From Panopea generosa (taxonomy: Eukaryota; Mollusca; Bivalvia; Adapedonta; Hiatellidae), in NCBI GenBank assembly GCA_029582155.1, contig CM055905.1:69179960-69243959 (forward strand): a DNA stretch of 64,000 bases. Direction: 5' to 3'. Below are positions 1 to 10,765 of the stretch, one piece after another. The notes under the pieces are model-generated. The model saw only the letters and a program-made list of their open reading frames with translations, searched no databases and was not told the DNA's origin. Position 1 is the stretch's first letter; the number at the start of each line of letters is the position of its first letter. The position numbers and the translations under genes are program-made.

Positions 1-365
1 AATGCATTCATATACATTCATTCAATATTCAGAAGTGATGCAGCTTATAACAATGTGCATTACTCTGTGAGATCGACCGTGTAAAACTGAAAGACAATCA
101 GATTTGATCTTACAAGCAAAGGAACAATTTATTGACTATGCCGTAGAGCTAAGAAATGCAAAACTTCTCTCACGATTGATTTCTCCTGATGCAATAATTG
201 AGATGCCAGTGTACAGCATGTGATTCACTACCTGTAAATTATACCCACCAATACATGCCGTGGATGTTACTTTGGAAGTTATTTCTTTATTTTTTAAGGT
301 AATATATCCGGATTTTTTCATTTTTCTGAAGTTGACAAAAAAAACCTCATGTTTTACCAATATAT

Positions 366-800
366 TATGCCTATATTGCCAAAAGTATATCTATTTAAAC
401 ATGCAAAAAATATATTTTGAAAAGGGATTTCCTTTGTAGGTTAGACTAAAATAGCTTTCCAAGTTGAAATTGCAACGTAGTTTGTGACATTAAATTAGTC
501 ACATATTTTATTTCGATTTCAATTTGAACCGTTCTACAGGCTTGTTTCATCTAAGAAAGCGTTCGAATGACAATGTGAAGGTCGTGAAGCAGTTTTTAAG
601 TGTTTAGAATGGGGATTTTGTTTCAAGTTTACCACTCCGATTGAAACATCGATTTTGTCACGTTTCGGTTCATTTGCTATACCAAAAAATTCGGATTTTA
701 TTAATTTATGATAATGAGATACTTTTTTTTAATTTCAAAAATAATTTGATCTTTTTAAGACATTTATAGCGTTTTTCCCTGATAGGCTTCCTTATAAATA
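366..800 (+). repeat. Dispersed repeat family B, copy 1
   Basis: This stretch aligns by eye with 41310-41705 (same strand), 1566-1815 (partial, same strand) and 5037-5245 (opposite strand). Shared blocks in order are attgccaaaa, a gaaaaggga/ttcct block, ttttagaatggg, gtttaccactcc, gattttgtcacgtttt and tatgataatgagat. No terminal inverted repeats, coding capacity or tRNA-like head were seen, so the class is unknown. Confidence 0.7.
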
Positions 801-1565
801 AAACAAAAACAACAAAGTGTTTATTTGCAGGACCGCTTCTTACAACTGCTGAATTGATATAATTGAAATGTGTCTGTATATTTGTTACAATTGTCCTTGA
901 ATGGATGCTCCAGAATACAGTTTTAGCGTGATGACGAACAAAACATGGCGACAGCAATGCTTCATTGCAAGTGGAACAAACAAGTATACTTTGTTACGAT
1001 TGTTTATGCTGTAGATTTACACAACTAAAGGCTGTGTCATTTGAATCCTACTTCTTTTAAATGAAATAACGATAGAGTCTACACACTGTTAAGCTATTTG
1101 GCATTAAGTGACATTAAACAGAAGAGATGAGTATTAAAACTATATGCATAAAATATTTTCGAGACGAAACAAAATATGCCCACAGGGTTAAAAAATGACA
1201 CAGACGTGCTAAAATTTCGTTTCGAACAACGTACGTCGAGTTAACAGAAGCTTTTTTGCAATATACTTTTTCCCAGGCACAACCTTAAAAGGAATATGCC
1301 ATGCTGTCTAACGTGCATCCACTCTTAGCGTTAAAATAGTAACAAGTTTATGTTTTTCCAAAGGCTAGACGATTTTACATTTAATTGTCAATTTTGAAAA
1401 CCAACAACTTTAATGTAACTTTAACATTATATGATAAAAATTTCTTTGACGCACAGAACGCAGTCAAAGGAATAAAAACATGCAGCATGTTTCAATACAA
1501 ATAACGGTGTGAAAGCTCTTTCTTATACGAGGATATATCAGGATTTTCTTCCATTATATCATACT

Positions 1566-1815
1566 TAGATATACTCACTGAAGCCGTATTGCCAAAAAAT
1601 TTACAAATATTTCTAATATATCATGTATACATGTATATTCACTGATCCGGTATTATAAATTTAAACTGCCGAAATAATATATTGGAAAGGGGTTTCCTAA
1701 CTTGGATGGTTTCATCTTAGATAGAGTCCGAATGACGATACGAAGGCCGTAAAGCACAGTATTTAAGAATTGTCTATTTTTAGAATGCAGTACGTATTTG
1801 GAGAGATTTATCAAC
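1566..1815 (+). repeat. Dispersed repeat family B, copy 2 (partial)
   Basis: It carries the gccgtattgccaaaa, ggaaaggggtttcctaactt, gtccgaatgacgatacgaag and tttttagaatg blocks of family B but lacks the 3' part. The ggtttcctaacttgg block is closest to the copy at 41310. Confidence 0.6.
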
Positions 1816-2100
1816 AAATTAGTAATACTCCTACTTGCAGAAGGACGGTCACGTGATTATTCTCGGATTCATGAGCATTACGTCATCTTTCACCTAAGCT
1901 ACTTCCTGTCATGACAATTATATCTATATTAATGTCATATAAAAGGCCGTTCAGCATACACTTATAAAAATGTATACAATATATTAAACAAGTAATAAAT
2001 GGCAATGTATAAAGTGGAATTTGAATTTGAGATAACACAAATGTTAATTTGAGACAGTTTTAACAAGGTTGAATTTTAAATTGTAAAATTGTTCATGCTA
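1816..2100. other. AT-rich non-coding DNA
   Basis: No gene, repeat or RNA was recognised here. The stretch joins a family B copy to the 21-bp array. Confidence 0.5.
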
Positions 2101-2413
2101 TACAGTCTTACACATCTGTAATACAGACTTACACATCTGTTATACAGTCTTACACATCTGTAACACAGACTTACACATCTGTAATACAGACTTACACATC
2201 TGTTATACAGTCTTACACATCTGTAATACAGACTTACACATCTGTTATACAGACTTACACATCTGTTATACAGTCTTACACATCTGTAATACAGACTTAC
2301 ACATCTGTTATACAGACTTACACATCTGTAATACAGACTTACACATCTGTTATACAGACTTACACATCTGTTATACAGACTTACAAATCTGTTATACAGT
2401 CTTAAACATCTGT
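2101..2413. repeat. 21-bp minisatellite, ~15 copies
   Basis: Tandem units of the form tacagacttacacatctgtt with alternating t/a changes. The core cagacttacacatctg has inverted CAGA/TCTG ends. Because 21 is a multiple of three, the minus strand gives an open frame with LYNRCVS heptads, which is a repeat by-product. Confidence 0.95.
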
Positions 2414-2423
2414 CATGAACTAG

Positions 2424-2600
2424 TATATCCCAGAACCTGACTCCTCCCATATCAGGTATATCAACCTCGCATGAAAAAACAGGCAATGCTATGCCCGTCC
2501 CACAATTCATAGCAATTGAATGCTTACTAAACTACGACATCATTCAAACTTTCCTGAAGCAACTAACCAATCAGCGTGCTCTTTAAAGCATGGCAACAAT
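2424..2600 (-). mobile_element. hAT-like MITE family A, copy 1 (one end degraded)
   Basis: It begins with the terminal motif tagtatatcccagaac and contains the reverse complement of the family core (tcatagcaattgaatgctta). It matches the intact copy at 3857-4090. The CRE-like site is mutated here (cgacatca). The far end, past about 2600, is not recognisable. Confidence 0.7.
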
Positions 2601-3856
2601 AGTTGTTTTTTAATTTTATATTTCATATCATCATGTCAATCATCAATAACAAGTTTTACTCTAGTAATAAAAAAGGCATATCTTTTCAGCGATAGTGCTA
2701 GCAGGAAGAAGTATTGATTTTTTTATTTATCGTACAACTTTTAACTTTACTAGCATAAAATGGCTGCTTGCTACTAGTATAATATTTTTCCAGCTGTATT
2801 AGGCTAGCAGTCAGAACTACCTTTTCCTTCATATTTTTTTTAAAATCTGGAGTAAATGCTATATTTGTAAGGAAATTTTGCGGCTGAATGATTAGGTAAA
2901 CTATATATATCATCAAGTTAGAAACAATAAATAATAATGGCATAATCAAAACCGCTGTAATATTTAGTTCGATTACTGAACTATTTCGTTGCTGTAGATG
3001 ATACGCCAGCACGCGATGTCGACCTTAAAATTCATCCTTTAAAACAGAGAGTGGTGAAAACAAATATTGTTTCATGATAAATAAAGAACATGGTTAGTAC
3101 CCAAAGTCTTGCATTGTTACTATTCTTACACTCGCAAAAATACAGCTGACATTCTAAGCTACTAGCCATACGATTATTGTATAATAACAATAATATTTCG
3201 GTGTTAAGAACTACAAAAAAATACACATGATAGCATAGTGTAGATGAGAAACGATCACGTGGAATAAAATTACTCATTTCTCTCCCTGTTTTGTGTAAGA
3301 ACTGGTGCTTAAGTCCATTCAACAATAAAAATAATAGTAGTAATGATAATGTGGCGGACATGACCATAGTAACTAGCATTGCTAGATGAAATGTTATATA
3401 GAAATTATTATAATAGTGTCACCTCTGTTGAAAGTACCAACCACAATGGGGTTATGAGACACGCTTATATTGCTTCCAGAGAGTTATCCTTGTCAGGAGT
3501 TGGGCTGAAATAAAAAGAAAATAGTTTCTACTGAATAAAATCTGTCTTGTTTTATCAAACATGTGAATATTAGTATTTCCCCATCAAACTTTGATTGTGA
3601 TATGTATTCATTTTATAGTCATGTTTCTTAGCGTGACATCGGTTTGTTTATAGCAACTGTTAATAAAAAGTATCAAATAATAAAACGTGAACAATGGTAT
3701 TTCCAAATTGTCATACACTCATTGTGTAAGCATGTGTCACTGTATTTGGTCGTAACTGGGAAAATCAAGGACCGCTTGCAAGGCCTCTGAACATGTTTCT
3801 ATCAGCATTTGTTTCGTTGATCGATGACTTTTGAAATGCCATGGAATTGATCGTAT
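2601..3856. other. AT-rich non-coding DNA
   Basis: The open frames on the minus strand (2698-3012, 3032-3379) show no recognisable family and no splice-flanked coding character. Nothing else was identified. Confidence 0.5.
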
Positions 3857-4090
3857 TAGTCTATCAGAACGAAACCAGCTCTCCCGATTTGGTCTATTAA
3901 ATAGCGATGTTGGGAAAGCCCTATATGGGCACGTTGATTGGTTACTTGCTTCAACAGACAGGTTGAATGAAGTCACAATTTTGTAAGCGTTCAATTGCTA
4001 TGAAAAGTGGGACAGGCATAGAATTCCCTGCTTTTTCATTGGGGGTTAATAGACCTGATTCGGAAGATATCATGTTCTGGGAGTAACTAG
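3857..4090 (+). mobile_element. hAT-like MITE family A, best-preserved copy (234 bp)
   Basis: The element is flanked by a perfect 8-bp direct repeat GATCGTAT (3849-3856 and 4091-4098), the target-duplication length typical of hAT elements. Its ends are imperfect inverted repeats: tagtctatcagaac at the left, and gttctgggagtaactag at the right. A longer inner inverted pair is ctcccgatttggtctattaa (3881-3900) against ttaatagacctgattcggaag (4046-4066). There is no transposase. Confidence 0.8.
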
Positions 4091-4098
4091 GATCGTAT

Positions 4099-4910
4099 AA
4101 AATGAAGTTGTTTTCCTCACTATTAGACTTGCGTCAATTTATAACAAATTTACAATTGAAACATTTTTTCCTAAATCCGTCTCTCTTTAGATTAGAAATC
4201 CTATTAAATTAATCTGTTTAATCTTTTTGTTCTAAAACATTCTTTATTTAGTTACATCGAGGCTTCGGATAACCCATTTCACAAAAGGCAAAAAGATGTA
4301 ATTTGACGATGACAATAGTCTGGGTATTTCACCATATAACTAAACCAGCATGAGTATAATTCACCTTTATGTTTTTATCTGTGAAATTGCTTTTTACATA
4401 AAATGTCGATAAGAAAATGTCTTTCGTCAGATGCTCATTCCGCTCAAATTATCAAAACTGTATCAAAAGAGACAGGATATAAATTGACAAGTATAATCAT
4501 ACATCTCAGAAACACAGAAACACAGAAACACAGGGCTTATCGTAGTATGTATATTAACACTCGCAGTGTCATAAAATTATATGTTCTACATTGCCTACTT
4601 CACAAAACTGTCAATAAACGTCAACAGTGATGCATTGCGTGCTCTTTATAAATACATATATCTAGTCATTCATTGTGTGTGTTTTTTTTTCATTTCATTT
4701 TTGCTCGATAGCTTTAATAATAGAATAATTGCCAATTTGTCAATTTATATCATGTGGTTGTCTATCGGTTTGATAGAAGGAAATGTTTGTTATTCAATTT
4801 ACTAAAAAGGGCCGGAAACTTGAAATGAATGTATGTCTTATTGTTTCTTATGTATTTGCATGCATAATAATAAATGTACGTATATATTGAACGTAATAGC
4901 TAGCCCGCCA
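4099..4910. other. AT-rich non-coding DNA
   Basis: Two short overlapping + strand open frames (4403-4805) have no recognisable family. A short cacagaaa triplication occurs at 4508-4533. No gene is supported. Confidence 0.5.
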
Positions 4911-5034
4911 CCTGACGTTTTATGTTCATGTACCTGACATTTTATGTTCATGTCCCTGACGTTTTATGTCCATGTACCTGACATTTAATGTTCATGTACC
5001 TGACGTTTTATGTTCATGTACCTGACGTTTTATG
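4911..5034. repeat. 22-bp minisatellite, ~5.6 copies
   Basis: Tandem units of cctgacgttttatgttcatg plus ta, with g/a and t/c variants. It directly abuts a minus-strand copy of dispersed family B. Confidence 0.95.
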
Positions 5035-5036
5035 AT

Positions 5037-5245
5037 TTTTTTCAAAAAGTATTAAAGGAAATTTCCTTAAACTTTTGTATGTCAAATCCACCAATTTGAA
5101 AACGTGACAAAACTGATATCTTAATTGGAGTGGTAAACTTTTACAACAAAATCCCGATTCTAAAACTAGACATCACTAACATGTAAATACTGATTGACGG
5201 CCTTTGCATCGTTTTTCGAATTCTTTCTGATATACTCCCGTCATG
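5037..5245 (-). repeat. Dispersed repeat family B, copy 3 (inverted)
   Basis: On the minus strand it reads ttagaatcgggattttgttg, then gtttaccactcc, then ttttgtcacgttttc, in the same order as the copy at 366-800. Confidence 0.65.
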
Positions 5246-8200
5246 TTTAAAAGTATTTTACCAGCATGGTGTAAAGCACCTGGTTCAAGAATGCGTGACA
5301 GATATTGATATTGGAAGGAATTGATGACTTTACGTTTGAATACTACTTAATATTATACACTTTAAATGATAAGTTCCAATGTAGTAATAGACTTCCTGTG
5401 GTTTATCGGAAATGTTAAAGCAGAGAAAAACGAAAGCTAAGCGATAAGAAAATGCAAAACAAAGCGTTTAATACATTGTTAATACAGACGTAATTGGTAA
5501 GTTGTGAGAATTTAACTATGTTATCGTTGGTATGAAATTATGATTAGTAGTGCTTTTTTCAGGATTTGACGTATCGCTGAGTATTAGAAAACCAAAACAT
5601 ACAGTGTACATCTACATCCTATTACGTAAACGGGTAAAATGTAATTGTCAATCTAATAATAACATAAATAAACCAATGATTGCCTGAATAATCATTTTGA
5701 TAGGTGGTTTTATAAGGATCTGTCATAGGTTTGAGGTGCAGCTTGAAAATTCCGTCCCTCGGAATATCTGTTTTAGCAGTAACGAGGTTTTTTGTATACA
5801 ACACTAACTGTGTGATTTTAAAGATTTAAATTCTGTTTTTTTTTATAGTAGCGCAATAATACCATGGTATTTATGAATGAATACGTCATAAGGAATTGGT
5901 CATAGGGCGAGGGTTCTATGAATGACATAACGTTATAGCGCAAGGAATTACTCATAGGGTGAGGGCTTTATGAATGGCATTACGAGTTTTAGCATTTTCA
6001 ACAAAAATAAAGCCCAACCGATTTACAGAGCTCTTACTTCTTGGGCGCAATAATCTTGCTACTTTCACTAAGGGGAGGTAAATAAAACCTAAATAGAACT
6101 CAGTTTCCAAAGTTCGAAAATGAAATACTACTCAAGCCGATGTTTTTTCATTACCCTTTATGAATAGACATGCATGTTATAAAACACAGCAAGTTATTTT
6201 GTTTTCACTGTGAGTCCAAGTGATCGGTTTTTTAGATGGTATTGAAATGCTCCATCTAAATTATATCCACCCCCACTTTTCTTTTTAACATGGCAATATT
6301 AGGATATTTTCAACAATTATAAGCAACATATCAAAAGGAAATAAATAAACTCATACAAAAATAAAAGAAATAGGAATCGTGAACGTGCAAGTATTAAATG
6401 TCTCACTACACAGTTGCGTCCCCTTCTTTCACGGTAACAAGATTCTTACACTTAGAAAAAGGTTCTATGTAATTTGGTTTGAAGTATTTTCAAAATATTT
6501 CATAGGGACTGTGATTATTGCTGCAGATGGTTAAATCAAAGGTTTGCATAGCAATGTCTGCAATAGGATTATTTTTAATAGAGATCAAACAACAAAACAG
6601 AACTGTGTTGTTAGACCTAAAAGGCCAAGATGAAATTTTTGATAAAAAAAAATCCATACCGTTTATTTTTATAATGTTTACGTTCTACAATAAAATCTCT
6701 TATCTGAGATGGTAACACACACATGTCTATATATAAGACAAACTCCATGTAAAAGTGTTTTATGCTGGACAATGCTTCATGGCAATACAGCCTTCAGCAG
6801 GTTCCAAAATTAAAACCCAACCTCGATCAGAATTCTCCCGGCCGCCAAATAATAAAGTAAATAAAAGTTTCGAGGAGCTCTATCTGAGATGGTGACATGT
6901 ATATTGACCTGAGTGTATTTGTGTTTATACAATACACAAATGAACAATGAAGCATTTGTGAAAGAATAGTCTGAGGAATTACACTTTTATTTACATCGTC
7001 GCTTCATTATTTGATGACGGGGAAAGCGAGAGGTTGGGTGCAACTATAAACATTGGTTTATCTGCTTGTGAATGAGTTTTCTTATGAACGTTCCAAGACG
7101 GTGATTCCCGGATCTCGTTTTCCTCTGTATGTGTGTTTTTATTTATAAAGCGTACTTAACGTATTAATTTTTCTAATGTTCTGATCTGTTCATAAAATAA
7201 TAATTGTTCGTGAACTTTATATACTTAGAAATCACATTCTCATATTAGCTCGAATTTCTATACTAATCTTACAGTTTGATAAAGACTGATTGAGGGGGTT
7301 AATAAAGTAGGCATCAATCTTATTTGATGATACTAAAAGTGTGTCACTTTAAATGGTAAGTTTGTCTTGTCATAATCTAAACACGTATAGGATCTACTCG
7401 TTTTTTATTTTCATCAAGTTCCATGAAATGATACGTGTACAACAATAGTTTATATGCTTGTTTCCTTAAACAGGATAATTTATCCAAATATAACCAGGAA
7501 TATTTTGAGAGTTAATCATCAGCTGTAATAAAAGATTAACAAAAAAACTAAGTTTGCTTCCTAATTAGAATGTTTGCGTAATAATGTGAGTTACGTGCTC
7601 TTGAATTGTCAATAAAACAGCAAACATTTCTGTGTTTACTGTGTTTATTTGATATCATCGTATATAGTTGTTGTACACTTACATATTGGTCTTGTAATCA
7701 CAATGTGATATAAAGATTATGTAACAAATAAGAACATAATACTTGTGTCTCATATAGGATACATAGCCATTAAACAGGCACAGTCACCACAACATCATAA
7801 ACGCAATTAATAAAACTTATTAATTAATTGATTAAAATAGTTTATAGAAGTACAGAACAAACATACAGATAATCTACACACTAGGTGAGCGTGAATTATT
7901 GCCGTGCTGGTTCCCTTGTTTGAGTCAAACCACTAACATCACCCATGAATAACCAAAACTGATAATCAAGCGGTAAAATTGTGCAATTTGATATATTGAT
8001 GCTTTGTTACACTGGTGATAAATGAATTTATCAATACAGTTTTATGCTGGGGTGATAAATGAAGTTATTATTACGTGCAATAGCGTCGTGACAGCTATTG
8101 GCTGTAGCCTGCCTGATAAAGAGCTAGATGAGGGATAACAAATCGATACACTCAGCGCTGATTGTATTATATGATTGAATCATATACAATAAATCCGTCG

Positions 8201-8334
8201 TTGTTTTATACATCTATAATATTCTACTTGATATATGATTTTGTTGTAGTTGATGTGTTTGATCTTTTGCGTTTAAAAACATTTTTATAAAACAGAAATA
8301 TTGAAACTGTAGTTGACCGTTTAGTTTATACTAC
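5246..8334. other. Non-coding DNA with one small direct duplication
   Basis: No gene was recognised in this 3 kb. A diverged ~56-bp direct repeat lies at about 5871-5985, with the shared phrase tcatagggYgagggYtYtat. The phrase tatctgagatggt recurs at 6700 and 6881. The rest is AT-rich. Confidence 0.5.
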
Positions 8335-8515
8335 TAGTAGTTTGTTTTAGCTCGATTGCGATAAAAGCTCAGAGTTTATACGAACTGCTCTCAAGTGCAC
8401 TTCCTGGCCAGAACCAGTACTGAGTGTTGTTTTAGGAGAGGCATCGGATCAAGTGGGGATCGAACTAGCAACCTCTGGCGCGAGCGACCAATGCTCTATC
8501 AGTTACATTAACGTT
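8335..8515 (-). mobile_element. tRNA-derived SINE, minus strand
   Basis: On the minus strand the head contains an A-box-like region (gtaactgatagagcattgg) and a B-box-like region (gctagttcgatcccc) about 30 bp apart. A non-tRNA body ending near 8340 follows. The spacing fits a pol III internal promoter. No target duplication was found. Confidence 0.6.
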
Positions 8516-9053
8516 AACCGTTTTAACTTAGGAACGTTTATTTGTATCAAGTCAAGTATTTAATTTAGTTAATAGTTACGTTTGATAAAACGACAAAGTT
8601 AAAAGACAGTGAGTTACATTTTTTTCCTTACAAACAAAATACATATAAACCTACTTACTCTTATATCATGCATAATTAAGTACACTTGATTGAATTGTTA
8701 CTTTCCGATGTCTCTCTCTTCTTTATTTTACGTCCAAACTGTGAGAATTTCAACTCTTTGCAATCAAGATCTGTCAAATTAATAATGCATTCTGGGATAC
8801 TTATTCTTTCTCGCCGAATACAAGTGACAGTTATTGTCCGTTTGAGAGGAGGGACTAATTGTATCATTCCGTTTCCCTGGAAACAAAAAACACACACTGT
8901 ATTTTAGATAAAAATTGAAACAATTAATAATTCATAATAAATATATCAAATTTTTATCACTATTGTATTGTGAGTAAGAATTTACTTGGCCCTGTGTATA
9001 TCTGTAAATTAATTTTCGGAGTCCGAACATCAATTATGATGCATTTCCAAATC
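8516..9053. other. AT-rich non-coding DNA
   Basis: Open frames occur on both strands at 8676-8907 over the same bases. They have no splice context and no recognisable family. No feature is supported. Confidence 0.45.
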
Positions 9054-10050
9054 GGCATTATATTGCATTCACGAATAGCTGCGTGGATAGGACGTTCAGC
9101 TGCAAATATTGGCATTAAATTGCATTCACGAATGGCTGCGTGGATAGGACGTTCAGCTGCAAATATTGGCATTATATTGCATTCACGAATAGCTGCGTGG
9201 ATAGGACGCTCAGCTTAAAATATCGGCATTATATTGCATTCACGAATAGCTGCGTGGATAGGACGTTCAGCTGCAAATATCGGCATCATATTGCATTCAC
9301 GAATAGCTGCGTGGATAGGACGTTAAGCTGCAAATATCGGCATTATATTGCATTCACGAATAGCTGCGTGGATAGGACGTTCAGCTGCAAATACGGCACC
9401 ATATTGCATTCACGAATAGCTGCGTGGATAGGACGTTCAGCTGCAAATATCGGCATTATATTGCATTCACGAATAGCTGCGTGGATAGGACGTTCAGCTG
9501 CAAATATCGGCATCATATTGCATTCACGAATAGCTGCGTGAATGGGACGTTCAGCTGCAAATATCGGCATCATATTGCATTCACGAATAGCTGCGTGGAT
9601 AGGACGTTCAGCTGCAAATATCGGCATTATATTGCATTCACGAATAGCTGCGTGAATAAGAAGCTCAGCTGCAAATATAGGCATAATATTGTATTCACGA
9701 ATAGCTGCGTGAATAGGACGTTCAGCTGCATATATCGGCATTTTATTGCATTCACGAATAACTCTTTGGATAGGACGCTCAGCTGCAAATATCGGCATTA
9801 TATTGCATTCGAGAATAACTGCGTGAATAGGACGCTCAGCTGCATATATCGGCATTATATTGCATTCACGAATAGCTGCTTGGATAGGACGTTCAGCTGC
9901 AAATATCGGCATTATATTGCATTCACGAATAGCTGCGTGAATAGGACGTTCAGTTGCAAATATCGGCATTATATTGCATTCACGAATAGCTGCGTGGATA
10001 GGACGTTCAGCTGCAAATATCGGCATTATATTGCATTCACGAATAGCTGT
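9054..10050. repeat. 57-bp minisatellite, ~17 copies
   Basis: Units read cggcattatattgcattcac, then gaatagctgcgtggatagga, then cgttcagctgcaaatat. The length 57 is divisible by three, and several frames lack stops. This creates 227- and 235-residue open frames on opposite strands over the same DNA, so neither is evidence of a gene. Units are very similar, with most changes at the gg/ga of gtggata and at tt/tc of cgttcag. Confidence 0.97.
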
Positions 10051-10421
10051 GTATTGGCGTTGTTGTTTCGATCTGGCCCTAGGGATTTTTCGGTTGTCTA
10101 TATGTTTGTAAGCAGCATAACTAACTGGTGAGAAATTTGGCCACGTTAAGCACGAATTTTTTAAGCTTGAAGATTTAGGTTTTGAAAAAATATATGAGAA
10201 TTGAACATGTTCATGTTAACTTCGACCAAGAGATCTTTGAATCCAAAAACAAAATCATAGAATATTAAAAAACAAAAGTGAACTTTGTACATAAAATAAA
10301 TAAATGTAAGAAAATAAAAACATAACTTAAGAAATACAACCAAATATTTTACGAAACTGGACTCGAACCAATAATATCTGGCGTATTGGCGAAGATAAAT
10401 GAGTACCAAATAAATACTTAG

Positions 10422-10765
10422 GCACAATACAGACAGTGGTCATGTCATGCAAACACAATACAGACAGTGGTCATGTCATACAAACATAATACAGACAGTG
10501 GTCATGTCATACAAACACAATACAGACAGTGGTCATGTCATACAAACATAATACAGACAGTGGTCATGTCATACAAACACAATACAGACAGTGGTCATGT
10601 CATACAAACATAATACAGACAGTGGTCATGTCATACAAACACAATACAGACAGTTGTAATTTCATACAAACACAATACAGACAGTTGTAATGTCATACAA
10701 ACACAATACAGACAGTTGTAATGTCATACAAACACAATACAGACAGTGGTAATGCCATACAAACA
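10422..10765. repeat. 31-bp minisatellite, ~11 copies
   Basis: Units contain cacaatacagacagtggtca, then tgtcatacaaa. An alternation of cacaatac with cataatac makes the first part a 62-bp dimer. The last copies share ttgtaat in place of tggtcat. Confidence 0.95.

Noticed and set aside
2101..2413. Could regular short repeats be a CRISPR array?
   Set aside because: There are no unique spacers. The units are contiguous, and the context is eukaryotic with introns and telomere repeats. The same applies to the other arrays.
9343..10131. 227-codon (minus) and 235-codon (plus) open frames
   Set aside because: Both are translations of the 57-bp minisatellite over the same bases. There is no splice context or non-repeat coding sequence.
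10330..10400. Possible tRNA-like B-box on the minus strand (ggttcgagtccag)
   Set aside because: No A-box at the right distance could be found, so a tRNA or SINE call is not supported.
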